Positions 54,165-63,931 of a stretch of DNA of 64,000 nt are shown here, in pieces. How positions within the stretch are numbered: position 1 is the stretch's first letter; each line of letters starts with the position of its first letter. Source of the stretch: JACVRW01 sp963812415 (GTDB taxonomy: Bacteria > Actinomycetota > Thermoleophilia > Solirubrobacterales > Thermoleophilaceae); NCBI GenBank assembly GCA_963812415.1, contig CAWEVH010000026.1, positions 62,001 through 126,000 of the forward strand, written 5' to 3'. The notes beneath the pieces are model-generated. The model had not been told where the DNA came from. It searched no databases and worked only from the letters and a program-made list of their open reading frames with translations. The translations under genes and the position numbers were made by a program.

Positions 54165-55260
54165 GTGGCGACCGTCATGCCCGGCTTCCTGGCCGCGAGC
54201 CTGGCGCCGCGGATCCGGGCCGACTTCGCGTTCAGCGACTCGAGCCTCGGCCTCGCGGTCGCGCTGTTCTACGTCGTGTCCGCATCCGGGTCGGTACCGG
54301 CCGGGCGGCTCGTCGATCGGGCGGGCCCGACCTGGGGCATGAGGCTTGCCGCCGCGCTTCACGGTCAGCTGCTGCCTTGCGGTGGCCCTGCTCGCCGACT
54401 CGGCCCCCAGCCTGACCGTGCTGATGCTGATCGGCGGCATGGCCAACGCCCTCGGGGGCCCCTCGGTGAGCGCCTTGCTGAAGCGGGAGGTCTCCGCTCA
54501 GCGCCACGGGCTCGCGTTCGGAGCACAGCAGGCCGGGGCTCCCGGCGGCGCGCTGCTCGCCGGGCTCGCGCTGCCTGCCGTGGCGATCCCGTTCGGCTGG
54601 CGCTGGGCCTTCGTCGTCGCGGCCGCGCTCGCGCTGGTCGCGGTTGCCTGCGCACCGCGGGCGGGCGGGCCGGCCGCCCGCTCCGGCACGCCGCCCCGAC
54701 GGCCCCGCGGCTTCACCTCGGTTCACGCGCTTGGTCTTGCGGCCGTGCTGGCGAGCGCCGCCGGCGTGAGCTTCGTCTCGTTCCTCGTCACCTATGCGGT
54801 CGAGAGCGGTATGCGCGAGGCGACCGCCGGCCTGCTGCTGGCGGGCGTGAGCCTGATGGCCACCGCCAGCAGGATCGTGCTCGGCGAGCTCGCCGATCGC
54901 GGCCGGCAGGAGCCGCTGCGGCCGGTGGCGACGATGCTCGTCGCGAGTGTGGCGGGCTATCTGCTGCTCACCGTGGGCGAACCGGGCGTGATCGTGGTCG
55001 CGGCGCTGCTCGCCGGCGGCCTCGGCTGGGCGTGGCCCGGCGGCCTCAACCTGGCCGTGGTGCAGCGCAGCCCGGACGCGCCCGCCTGGGCGGTCGGGGT
55101 GATGATGACGGGTCTGTTCGTGGGCGCGGTGGGCGGACCGCTGCTCACGGGCATCCTCGCGGAGGACGACCTGTTCACGGTCGCCTGGATCGCCTGCGCC
55201 GGCCTCGCCCTCCTGGCCGCCGCCACGATCGCGGCGACGCTCCGGAGCGAGCGCGGCTAG
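54165..55260 (+). CDS. MFS transporter (frameshifted)
   Basis: The first in-frame start is GTG 54165 (VATVMPGFLAASLAPRIRAD), but the open frame and hydrophobic TM1 extend upstream to about 54078, where no start codon exists; the real start is unresolved. Loop GRLVDRAGPTWGMRLAA between TM2 and TM3 is MFS-like. The frame breaks near 54352-54358, then RFTVSCCLAVALLADSAPSL, MANALGGPSVSALLKREVSA and further helices follow to the TAG at 55258-55260. About 12 helices. Substrate unknown. Tail-to-tail with the DCC gene. Confidence 0.83.
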
Positions 55261-55649
55261 GCGCGCCGCGCGATCACGCCGTCGGCCCAGCGGCGCAGGC
55301 GGTCGGGCAGCGGGCGGCCGAGAAGCGAGCGATGCTCGGCGACCCAGCGGTAGCCGCGCTTCGAGGCGCCCGGCAAGCGCTCGCTCAGCCGGGCGAGCGG
55401 ACGCCCGCCCGGTACGAGATCGAAGACATCGGGCAGGGCGTCGCCGCCGGAGCGGACGGCTCCATCCTGGCCCACCAGGTGCCACGAGGCCATCCGCTCA
55501 CCCTCCGGCATGGCCGCCAGCAGGTCATCCGCCTCGGCGCCCCCGAGCGGAACGGGCCGGAGCCGGCCGCGCGTGTCCCAGGACAGGAGCGCGGCCATGC
55601 TGACCCGGCAGAAGCCGCAGTCGGGGTCGTAGAGGATCGGCGCCGCCAA
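55257..55649 (-). CDS. DCC-family thiol-disulfide oxidoreductase (DUF393)
   Basis: 130 residues from a TTG at 55649 (LAAPILYDPDCGFCRVSMAA); the frame continues upstream without a better start. The signature YDPDCGFC, a C-x-x-C-like redox pair at the N-terminus, is followed by LLSWDTRGRLRPVPLGGAEA and WHLVGQDGAVRSGGDALPDV, as in DUF393. Function of the family is unproven. It lies 44 bp behind the APC permease on the same strand. Confidence 0.82.
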   Translation of the reverse strand: MAAPILYDPDCGFCRVSMAALLSWDTRGRLRPVPLGGAEADDLLAAMPEGERMASWHLVGQDGAVRSGGDALPDVFDLVPGGRPLARLSERLPGASKRGYRWVAEHRSLLGRPLPDRLRRWADGVIARRA

Positions 55650-55693
55650 TGATCTGGGTTCGGTCAGGACGCCCGGAAGTCTGGCGTTTCCGA

Positions 55694-57568
55694 TCAGCTC
55701 GGGGAGGCGTCCGGGCGCTTCAACGCCTGATCGACGTCGCGGTACTCCTCCACCCGCACGATGCGGGCATCGCGGACCTGGACGGCGTAGGTCTCCCGTA
55801 CGTCGACCGCGATCCCGCTGCCGCGCCCCCGAAGCCGGGCGCTCCACGGAACGATGACCCAGTCGCCACGCTCGATGAAGTCCTCGAACTCCATGACCCC
55901 GGCGAAGCGGTCCTCCCACGGCTCCCTGAGGGAGTCGACAAAGCGATGAAGGCCCGCGAGCCCTCGATAGACCTGCGGGTCGGGCTCGTCATCCGCGGTG
56001 TGCCATTCCGCGTCCGCGTCGTGCGCGGCGAACGCCGTGTCGAAGTCGCCGCTGCCGAAGGCCTCGAGGCTGCGCCGCACGATCTCGACGTTCTCGCTGG
56101 GGCGCGCGGGTGTGGCTCGGGGGCGTCGCTGGGGTCGCGCCACAACGAGGTAGGCTAGCCCCAGGACGGCGATCAGCGCCAGCACGAGCGGCGCGGCCCA
56201 GACCTGGTACCAGGGAGCGCCCGGCGGTGCGAGCGACTCGCGCGGCCAGGCGATGTTGACCGTCTCGAACCCGAGCCAGGCCACGGCCAGAGCGTTGATC
56301 GCCATGCCGGCGCGCCCGAGCCGAACGCGACCGGCGGGCCGCCAGCGGCCGCGCACGCGCGCCGTCAGCGCCGCCAGGGCGATCAGCAGGAAGGCCACGT
56401 AGATGGCCGCCGTGCCGAACGTGATCAGACTGCCCACCGCAGCCGAGCTGAGCCCGAGCAGCAGGCCGAGGCAGGCGATCAGCGCGGTCAGCGCCACGGC
56501 CGGGAGCGGTGAGCGTCGCGAGTCGACTCGCCGCAGGATGCGCGAGCCCGGCAGCACGCCGTCGCGGGCGATCGAGTAGATCCCCCGCGCCGTCAGGCCC
56601 TGCGCGGCCATGCCGCAGGCCAGGAACGCGACGAGCACCACGGCGGCGAACGGCTTGGCGGACCAGGAGCCGAAGGAGCTGACGACCGCCGTCGAGATCG
56701 GATCGAGGTCATCGCCGGCCACGACGGCGGCGGGGTTCGGATGCGCGAGCGTGGCCGCGACCGCGTTGAGGATGACGAGCGCGCCGACGCTCAGGAGCGC
56801 CACCCAGATCGCTCGCGGCACGTGGCGCGCGGCGGTGCGAGTCTCCTCGGCGGCCGAGACGCAGGCGTCGAACCCGATGAACACCCAGCCCCCGACCGCC
56901 AGCGCGGCCAGCATGCCGGCCGAGGTCGATCCGCCCGACAGCGCCTCCGCCCCGAGCGACTCGCTGAGGATCGACACGTCCTGCTCGCGGAACACGAGCA
57001 GCAGGGCCAGGCCGATGCCCACGGAGGCGACGACCTCGGCCGTCACGCCCGCCTTCACCGCCCAGCTGAGCGGCCGGATGCCGAGGGCGCCGACCAGCGC
57101 GCAGATGACTACGAGCACCATGCCCATGAGCACCAGCGCATTCGCCGTCGGGTCGATCTCCAGCAGGGTCAGGGCCCAGGGCGCCCCGAGATAGGCGATC
57201 GTGGTGTTCGCGACCGCGTACGCGCACACCGCGACCCAGCCGGCGAACCAGCCGTACGCGGGCCCGACCAGGCGGCGCGTCCACTGATAGGCGCCGCCGG
57301 CAAGCGGGAACTCCGAGGCCAGCTCGGCGTAGACGGCCAGCAGCAGGCACTGCCCCGCCAGCGCGACCGGGAGCACCCACACCCAGGCCGGTCCCGCCAC
57401 CGTCGTGCCGACGAGCACCACGGCGTACAGCCCCACCACGGGGGAGATCGCCGCAAAGCCGAGCGCGACGTTGTCGACCAGGCGCAGACGCCGCTCGAGC
57501 TCCTGCGGATAGCCGAGCTCACGCAGGCGCGCAGCGTCGGCGTCGACCGGCGCCGCCGCGGAGCTCAC
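55694..57568 (-). CDS. APC-family amino acid permease with C-terminal SnoaL-like domain
   Basis: 624 residues from GTG 57568 (VSSAAAPVDADAARLRELGY), overlapping the stop of the LuxR gene (GTGA). Twelve or so helices with APC landmarks: VALGFAAISPVVGLYAVVL, SEFPLAGGAYQWTRRLVGPA, FIGFDACVSAAEETRTAARH and ARGIYSIARDGVLPGS. After the last helix (LVLALIAVLGLAYLVVA) a short linker enters a SnoaL-like NTF2-fold domain (SENVEIVRRSLEAFGSGDFD ... FIERGDWVIVPWSARLRGRG). A permease fused to an NTF2-fold domain is unusual; since the SnoaL part resembles stand-alone proteins and indels are common in this window, two genes fused by an error are also possible. Confidence 0.85.
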   Translation of the reverse strand: MSSAAAPVDADAARLRELGYPQELERRLRLVDNVALGFAAISPVVGLYAVVLVGTTVAGPAWVWVLPVALAGQCLLLAVYAELASEFPLAGGAYQWTRRLVGPAYGWFAGWVAVCAYAVANTTIAYLGAPWALTLLEIDPTANALVLMGMVLVVICALVGALGIRPLSWAVKAGVTAEVVASVGIGLALLLVFREQDVSILSESLGAEALSGGSTSAGMLAALAVGGWVFIGFDACVSAAEETRTAARHVPRAIWVALLSVGALVILNAVAATLAHPNPAAVVAGDDLDPISTAVVSSFGSWSAKPFAAVVLVAFLACGMAAQGLTARGIYSIARDGVLPGSRILRRVDSRRSPLPAVALTALIACLGLLLGLSSAAVGSLITFGTAAIYVAFLLIALAALTARVRGRWRPAGRVRLGRAGMAINALAVAWLGFETVNIAWPRESLAPPGAPWYQVWAAPLVLALIAVLGLAYLVVARPQRRPRATPARPSENVEIVRRSLEAFGSGDFDTAFAAHDADAEWHTADDEPDPQVYRGLAGLHRFVDSLREPWEDRFAGVMEFEDFIERGDWVIVPWSARLRGRGSGIAVDVRETYAVQVRDARIVRVEEYRDVDQALKRPDASPS

Positions 57569-60491
57569 GGCGCGTCCACAAGCCCCGGCCGCTCTCGGCG
57601 ATCCTGTTCGACGATGCGGGCCACCTCCACCCGGGACGATGCTCCGAGCTTCACGAAGATGTTGCGGATGTGCGTCTCGATCGTCTTCTTGCTGAGGAAC
57701 AGCTTGTCGGCGATCTGCGGGTTGGTCAGCCGATCGGTGATGAGCTCGGCGATCTCGAGCTCGCGCTTGGTCAGGGACCCGACGCCCGAGTCCTCGCCCG
57801 TCGCGGGCCCGCGCACCTCCGCGCGCGCGCCGAGCTTGCGCAGCTCGCGCCTCGCCTCGTCGCGCACGCGGAGCGACCGGCATCGGTCGAGCGCCTCCTC
57901 GGCCTGGCGAAGCACCGCGACGGCCTCCGGCCGCTGGTCTAGGGCGGCGAGCGCCTTGCCCTGGATCATGAGCGCGTAGGCGGCGGGCAGGCGCGCGCCG
58001 AGCCCTTCGAGCTCCGCCGCCGACTGCGCGGCGGCCTCGGCTGCCCCCGCCGCGTCCTCGCTCGCCAGCAGCAGCGCCGCCCGGCCACGCCGGGCCAGGG
58101 CGGTGGGAAGCGCGAGGCCGAGGCGGGCGGCCTGCTCCTCGGCCAGATCCACGTAGCGGGCGGCCGCGTCGAGGTCTGAGCGGGCGAGCTCGACCGTGGC
58201 GAGCTCCTCCCAGTAGAAACAGCGCTCGACGGGTATGGCGTGCTCGAGGTCCCCGCCGCCGATGGCCTCCACCACCTCGAACCCGCGCTCGAGGTCCCCG
58301 CGCTCGAAGAGCGCCGACGCCAGCGGCCAGCCGGGCCCGCCGCTGGCCGCCGGCATTGTGCTGCCCGCCAGCCGGCCACCCACGCGATGGCTCTCCTCGC
58401 AGAGGTCGACCGCCTCGTCGAGGTTGCCGAGGTAGTAGTGCGCCCAGGCAAGCTCGAAGAGTGCCCACGACAGGTTGTGCGGGTTGCCGGACAGGCGCGC
58501 GCCTTCCACGGCCGCCTCGGTCACCTCGAGCGCCTCGGTCATCCGGCCCTGGATCTCGAACGGGTAGCCCTTGACCAGCATCAGGGGAAGCAGCAGGCGT
58601 CCCTGACCAGCCGAGCGCGCGATCTCGATTCCGCGGTCGGCGTGGGCGATCGCCTCGTCGTAGTGCTCGAGGTAGTTCTCGGCCCAGCCCAGGTAGTAGA
58701 GCGCCTCCAGGCGGGGCGCGAGCTCGGCGTCCGAGAGCCGGTCGACGTACTCGAGCGCCTCGGCGCGGTGCTCCTTTGCCGCGGCGATGTCACCGACGGC
58801 GGCCTCGCCCAGGCAGAGGGCCGACACGGCGGCAGCGATCAGGGCTTCGTCGCCCAACGCATGCGCGGTGTCGCGAGCGCCGCGGCCCATCGCGAGCGTC
58901 TGCTCGAAGTCGCGTTCGTAGAGCCCGTCGATGCTGAGCTCGATCTGGAGCGCCGCGGCCGCGGGTGTCGAGCGGTCGGGCACCTCATCCCAGGCACGCG
59001 TCAGCCGCACGTGGGCCTCGTCGTGCCGGCCCTGCCAGTGCTCGACGGCGGCGCACCGGGTCGTCAGCTCCACCCGGCGGACGACGGAGTCGGGCGGGAG
59101 CAGGTCGATGGCCTCGAGCAGCGTGCTGCGGCAGCGCTCGAGCTCGCCCACCGACCGCAGCGCGGAGGCGAGTTCCGCCCGCACCGACACCTGCCGATCC
59201 GTGTCGCCGCTCGGCAAGAGGCGCAGCGCCGCCTCGAACCAGCGAGCCGCGGCCTCCGGAGCCCGGGCGTTGGCGGACCTCCCCGCCTCGAGCAGGAGCT
59301 CGATCGCCGCCTCGTCGCCCTGCCGCGCCGACTGCTCCACGTGGTGGGCGCGCTCGGTGGCCTGTGCCCCCCGGGCAGCGAGGAGCTCCGCGGCGCGCGC
59401 ATGCGCCGCAAGCCGCCAGCCGGCGCGTGACGAGTCGTACACCGCGCGCCGCACGAGCGGATGGCGGAAGGCGAACCGGCGCGGCACCCGGGTGGGCCGA
59501 ACGAGGTCCAGGTCGAGCAGGTCGTCGAGCGCCTCGAGGGCTTGGTCGGTCTCGACGTCCGCGATCGCCCCGGCGAGGTCGGGCTCGAACGGCTCGCCGG
59601 CCACGGCCGCGGCCTCCAAGAGCCGCCGCGGGGCGTCCTGCCAGCGCGGCGAGCTCTCCGGCGATTGCGCCCGCCACCGCCGGCGGGACGCCCCCGTTGC
59701 CCTCGCCGCCAACGTCGGTCGTGGCAAGGTCGCCCTCCTGCGCCGCGCGGCCCAGCTGCTCGAGATAGAAGGGGTTGCCGCCTCCGTGGCTGTAGGCGGC
59801 GGCCACCGCCGCCGGGTCGAGCCCGTCGAGGAGCTGCCTGGCCTCGTCCGGACCGAGCTGGGCGAGATCGAGCCTCGTGACCGTCGGCGCCGTGAGGGGG
59901 CCGGCCAGCCGCTGCGCGGCGGGGCCGGGGCGAAAGCCCAGCGCCAGCAGCACGGGACCGGTCGGGGAGCGGCGCGCCAGCGCGGCGATCAGCTCGAGCG
60001 AGGCGCCGTCGCTCCAGTGCAGGTCGTCGAGGATCACGACGAGCGGCTGGGGCTCGGCTATCAGGGCGAGCAGGCGCGTGACGGCGCGGTGTGCGCGGTA
60101 GCGCTCGTCCGGCAGCGCGCCCGCGCCTCCATCGGCGCCGCCGAGCGAGGGCAACACCTGGGCCGAGCTCCTCCGCCAGGGCGGCATCCCAGGCCGCGTG
60201 GCTCTCGAAGTCCTGTGAGACCACATAGGCGTCGAGGGCGTCGACCCAGACGCTGAACGGCAGCTCGCGCTCGAACTCCGCCGCGGCGCCCGAGAGCACG
60301 ACGCAGCCGCGCTCCTCTCCCCGTCGCCGCAGCTCGTCCAGCAGCCGGGTCTTGCCGATGCCCGCCTCGCCCTCGAAGGTCAGGAAGCGCGCCTCGCCGT
60401 CGCCGAGCGCGTCGAGCGCCGCCTCGATCTGCGTGAGCTCGCGCTCGCGACCGATCGTCGTGGCCCGGCCGGGACTCGACCCTCGCTCCAC
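57565..60491 (-). CDS. Large AAA-LuxR (LAL/MalT-type) transcriptional regulator (two frameshifts)
   Basis: About 975 residues from GTG 60491 (VERGSSPGRATTIGRERELT). Walker A EGEAGIGKTRLLDELRRRG, Walker B LVVILDDLHWSDGASLELIA, then a long helical TPR-like array (for example YYLGWAENYLEHYDEAIAHA) and a C-terminal LuxR helix-turn-helix (LTKRELEIAELITDRLTN, IADKLFLSKKTIETHIRNIF). Frame breaks near 60160 (before AQVLPSLGGADGG) and near 59643 (before DAPRRLLEAAAVAGEPFEPD), each explained by one inserted G. Regulators of this kind sense small ligands; the coupled permease is the natural first target. Confidence 0.88.
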
Positions 60492-60506
60492 GGGGCGAGC
60501 ATACGC

Positions 60507-60551
60507 CCCAGGGTGCGGTTCAGGGTGTCGGTTCAGGGCGCCCGCCCGATG
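60507..60551 (+). promoter_or_regulatory. TTCAGGG/CCCGATG element, copy 1 (before MMPL)
   Basis: TTCAGGG at 60519-60525 and 60532-60538, then CCCGATG at 60545-60551, all spaced 13 bp start-to-start; a weaker CCCAGGG lies at 60507. 60 bp upstream of the MMPL GTG. The same arrangement occurs at 62885-62939 and 63325-63367. Confidence 0.6.
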
Positions 60552-60611
60552 TCCCCACCCCGGCTCGACATCGACATTGCCGCTGTTCGATCAACAGCCA
60601 AAGGGGAAGCC

Positions 60612-62805
60612 GTGCAAGCACCGAGCAACATCACCGCAAGGATTGGGCGCTGGAGCGTCCAGCATCGTAAGAAGGCCATCTTCGGATGGCTGGCGTTCGT
60701 GCTCATCTCGATGGCGGTGGGATTCAACGTCCTGCCGCAGAAGCAGATCGACCCGAAGGCGGCGGGTCCAGGCGAGTCCGGCGAGGCCGCCAAGGTCATC
60801 GACGGCGCCTTCGAGGACAAGTCCAGCGAGCAGGTGCTGGTACAGAGCAGCGAGCTCACGGCCGGCGACGCCCGGTTCAAGGCGGCCGTCGCCGACGTGA
60901 CCGAGCGCCTCGAGGGCACGAAGGGCGTGGACGACGTCGTCGGTCCCTACGACGGCGGCAGGGCAGATCTCGGCGGACGGGCATTCCGCGCTCGTGACGT
61001 TCGAGCTGCCGGGCGACTCCACCACGACCAAGAAGACGGTCGTGGATTCGCTGGCCGCCGTGGACGCGGCCGCGAAGGCGCATCCGGAGCTTCGGATCGA
61101 GGAGACGGGCGACGCCAGCATCACCAAGGCGACGCTCGACAAGAGCAACGAGGAGATGGGCAAGTCCACCTGCTCACGCTCCCGCTCACGCTGATCATCC
61201 TGGTGTTCACGTTCGGCGCGCTGGTGGCGGCGGGTATCCCGGTGCTGCTCGCACTCACGAGCGTGGGCGCCACGCTCGGGCTGCTCGGACCGGTCAGCCA
61301 GATCGCGCCGGTTAGACGCATCGGTCATGCACGTGGTCCTGCTCGTCGGCATGGCCGTGGGCGTGGACTACAGCCTGTTCTACCTCAAGCGCGAGCGCGA
61401 GGAGCGGGCCGCCGGGCGCGAGAAGGACGCAGCCATCGAGGCCGCCGCCGCGACCTCGGGGCGTGCGGTCGTGATCTCCGGCCTGACCGTGATGGTCGCG
61501 ATGGCCGGCATGTACCTGGGCGGGATCTCGAATTTCGCCTCGTTCGCGACCGGCACGATCATGGTCGTGGCCGTCGCCGTCGCCGGCTCCCTGACCGTCC
61601 TGCCCGCCGTGCTCTCGAAGCTCGGCGACCGGGTCGAGAGGGGCCGCGTCCCGTTCGTCGGGCGCATCAAGAGTCGAGTCGGCGGAGCGGGCCTGTGGTC
61701 GCGCTTCCTGGACCGGGTGCTGCGGCGCCCGCTTGTCTCGGCGCTCGTGTCCGCGGGCCTGCTGGTGGCGCTCGCGGTGCCGGCGCTCGGCATGCAGACC
61801 TCGCTTGGCGGCAACGAGGACATCTCGCGTGACCTCCAGGTGATGCAGACCTACGACCGCATCCAGGCCGCCTTCCCGAGCGAGGGCAGCGCGGAGATGG
61901 TCGTGGTGAAGGCCGATGACGTGACCTCGACGGCCGTGGTCTCGGCGATCGACTCGCTCGAGTCGAAGGCCGCCGAGCGCCCGGGCCTGTTCGAGGGCGA
62001 GGCGACCGTCGAGATGAGCTCGGATCAGACGGTCGCAATGGTGACGCTGCCCACCACGGGCACCGGCACCGACGAGCGCTCGAACCGGGCCGTGGATGCC
62101 CTGCGCGACGACCTCGTGCCCTCCACCCTCGGCGAGCTGGACGGCGTCGAGGCCTACACGACCGGCGAGGCCGCCGCCACCGGCGACTTCAACGACGCGA
62201 TGATCGGCAACCTGCCGTACGTGTTCGCCTTCGTGCTCTCGGCGGCGTTCCTGCTGCTGCTGGTCACGTTCCGGTCACTGGTGGTGCCGATCAAGGCGAT
62301 CGTGCTCAACCTGCTGTCCGTCGGCTCCGCCTACGGGCTGCTGGTGCTGGTGTTCCAGTCGGAGTGGGCCGAGGGTCTGCTCGGCTTCGAGGGCAACGGG
62401 GCCATCGCGGCCTGGCTGCCGCTGTTCCTGTTCGTGATCCTCTTCGGACTCTCGATGGACTACCACGTGTTCATCGTGAGCCGGATCCGCGAGGCGTTCG
62501 ATCGCGGGATGAAGACCGAGGACGCGGTCGCGGACGGGATCAAGAGCACCGCCGGCGTGGTCACGAGCGCTGCGATCGTGATGGTCGCCGTGTTCTCGAT
62601 GTTCGCGCTCTCGTCCGAGCTGCAGATGAAGCAGATGGGCGTCGGCCTGGCGGCCGCGGTGCTGATCGACGCGACGATCATCCGCGGCGTGCTGCTGCCC
62701 TCCGCGATGAAGCTGCTCGGCGACCGCAACTGGTGGCTTCCGAAGCGCCTCAGCTGGCTGCCGAAGCTCCGTCACGAGCCGGAGGTGGTGCCCGCTAAGG
62801 CCTAG
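60612..62805 (+). CDS. MMPL-family RND transporter (three frameshifts)
   Basis: About 731 residues from GTG 60612 (VQAPSNITARIGRWSVQHRK) behind AAGGGGAAG. Two MMPL halves, each with one large extracytoplasmic domain and a bundle of helices. Landmarks: KAIFGWLAFVLISMAVGFNV, LLTLPLTLIILVFTFGALVA, HVVLLVGMAVGVDYSLFYLK, and in the second half PLFLFVILFGLSMDYHVFIV and GVVTSAAIVMVAVFSMFALS. GVDYSLF and SMDYHVF carry the proton-relay Asp-Tyr pairs. Frame breaks near 60958, 61165 and 61312; each is mended by one base. MMPL proteins export lipids or drugs in actinobacteria; substrate unknown. Confidence 0.9.
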
Positions 62806-62828
62806 TTCAAGCGACATCCACGCACGAT

Positions 62829-62856
62829 CCGGCGCCCGCCACCCGGCGGGCGCCGG
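62829..62856 (+). terminator. Strong hairpin after MMPL gene
   Basis: CCGGCGCCCGCC-ACCC-GGCGGGCGCCGG: a perfect 12-bp stem with a 4-nt loop, 23 bp past the MMPL stop, followed by TCTGTTC. Likely intrinsic terminator. Confidence 0.7.
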
Positions 62857-62884
62857 TCTGTTCGGGGGGGCCGATGCCGCCTCC

Positions 62885-62939
62885 CTCAGGGCAATCTTTC
62901 AGGGTCGACGTGGGCTCGAATCAGGGTGACCGCCCGATG
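62885..62939 (+). promoter_or_regulatory. TTCAGGG/CCCGATG element, copy 2
   Basis: CTCAGGG (62885-62891), TTCAGGG (62898-62904), ATCAGGG (62920-62926) and CCCGATG (62933-62939). Intervals are 13, 22 and 13 bp. Located 32 bp upstream of the 67-residue gene at 62972. Confidence 0.6.
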
Positions 62940-62971
62940 ATCGCGGGCGGCTTGGAGAGCACGATCTCCCC

Positions 62972-63175
62972 ATGTCCGCAATCGAGATGCAAACCCAGCT
63001 TCAGGAGCTCCAGGCAGAGCGCGCGCTCGCGTCGCTCGAGGGGCTCGCCGACCTCGACTCCTACATGTCCGATCTCGACCACGAGATCGCCGTGACGCGC
63101 CACGCGTACGTCGGGGCGGCCGTGACCGAGATCGCCACCCTGCGGGCCCAGCTGTCCGGGCCCCAGGTGGGATGA
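62972..63175 (+). CDS. Small helical protein, unknown
   Basis: 67 residues, MSAIEMQTQLQELQAERALA. Mostly one long amphipathic helix with heptad-like leucines, then a shorter second helix (HAYVGAAVTEIATLRAQLSG). Suggests a coiled-coil dimer. No family recognised. Preceded by the repeated TTCAGGG element and followed after 10 bp by another small gene. Confidence 0.6.
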   Translation: MSAIEMQTQLQELQAERALASLEGLADLDSYMSDLDHEIAVTRHAYVGAAVTEIATLRAQLSGPQVG

Positions 63176-63185
63176 GGAGCGTCCG

Positions 63186-63368
63186 ATGGCTCCGCGCTTC
63201 TGGACCGTCAAGATCGGCGAGCGCGACTTCACCGTGGCCGCCGGAACCCGCGAGGCGGCAGAGAAGATCGCCGCTCAGCGCGCGCGGCAGCACGAGCGGC
63301 CGTCAGGCCCTTCGCGGAGCCGATATCAGGGTGGCTCAGGGTGCTGGTTCAGGGCCCGCACCCGATGA
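63186..63368 (+). CDS. Small unknown protein
   Basis: 60 residues, MAPRFWTVKIGERDFTVAAG, with an AGGAG just upstream. The first 40 residues (to EKIAAQRARQ) are natural-looking; the end overlaps the third TTCAGGG element, so the coding frame runs across that site. Probably co-transcribed with the preceding gene. Confidence 0.5.
   Translation: MAPRFWTVKIGERDFTVAAGTREAAEKIAAQRARQHERPSGPSRSRYQGGSGCWFRARTR
63325..63367 (+). promoter_or_regulatory. TTCAGGG/CCCGATG element, copy 3
   Basis: ATCAGGG (63325-63331), CTCAGGG (63335-63341), TTCAGGG (63348-63354) and CCCGATG (63361-63367); the last three at 13-bp intervals. Located 32 bp upstream of the ATG at 63400. After the box, copies 2 and 3 also share CCCGATGATC and a later ACGATC. 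Confidence 0.6.
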
Positions 63369-63399
63369 TCCGACGGGCTGGCGAGAGGACGATCGGAGC

Positions 63400-63642
63400 A
63401 TGGCGTTCTTCCTCCTCCACCACTCCCACGAGGCACACGAGTGCGCCGCCGCATTCGCCGCCTGGCAGGGCTTCGACAGCCCGCTGCGGCACCGCCTGGC
63501 GCCCTCGAGCTGCCTGACCGGCGGCCATGGCGTGTGGTGGCGGGTCGAGGCGCCGGACCGTGACGCGGCGCTCGCGCTGCTGCCCCGCTTCGTGGCCGAG
63601 CGGACCACGCCCATCTCGATCCGAGAGGTCCAGATCCCATGA
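63400..63642 (+). CDS. Small alpha-beta protein, unknown
   Basis: 80 residues, MAFFLLHHSHEAHECAAAFA. His- and Cys-containing N-terminus (HHSHEAHEC), then WQGFDSPLRHRLAPSSCLTG, GHGVWWRVEAPDRDAALALL and a final strand TTPISIREVQIP. Looks like a compact alpha+beta fold. A longer in-frame start at 63172 is rejected because it would cross the previous gene and the element. Stop overlaps the next ATG. Confidence 0.6.
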   Translation: MAFFLLHHSHEAHECAAAFAAWQGFDSPLRHRLAPSSCLTGGHGVWWRVEAPDRDAALALLPRFVAERTTPISIREVQIP

Positions 63643-63800
63643 CCAATCACGCTGCCCAGGTCCACGTCGACGTCCCGCTCGTCTACATCGAGTCCACGAT
63701 TCCGGCGGGAATGACGATCGCCGACTACCGCCGCTCCCGTCCTCCGCGGCCGCGGCTCGCGCGCCGGCTGCGCTGTGCGATCTCCGGGAGGACCCGATGA
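63639..63800 (+). CDS. Short unknown protein
   Basis: 53 residues: MTNHAAQVHVDVPLVYIEST, IPAGMTIADYRRS, then an Arg/Pro-rich tail. ATGA overlaps on both sides (63639-63642 and 63797-63800) place it in a chain of co-translated small genes. The IPAGMTIADYRRSR segment is common in short actinobacterial proteins of unknown role. Confidence 0.5.
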   Translation: MTNHAAQVHVDVPLVYIESTIPAGMTIADYRRSRPPRPRLARRLRCAISGRTR

Positions 63801-63931
63801 CCCTCAGCTCGGCCCTGCTCATGGCGCCGTCGGGACCGTGCTCGTGGCGCTGGTGGCGCGGCTCGTGCTCGGCCATGCTAGCGCGACCGCGGCCTGCTCA
63901 CGGCGCCGTGACGCCGTGCTCCCTCAGGTAG
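63797..63931 (+). CDS. Probable small membrane protein (likely frameshifted)
   Basis: Starts MTLSSALLMAPSG. In the written frame the rest is Trp/Arg-rich and overlaps the convergent gene. One base earlier the sequence reads GTVLVALVARLVLGHAS, a clean transmembrane helix, so a single indel near 63828 is likely and the true product is a short single-helix protein ending near 63890. Confidence 0.4.
   Translation: MTLSSALLMAPSGPCSWRWWRGSCSAMLARPRPAHGAVTPCSLR

Noticed and set aside
62937..63365. ATG inside the CCCGATG boxes as start codons
   Set aside because: Frames from these ATGs lead to unlikely products that overlap the better small genes.
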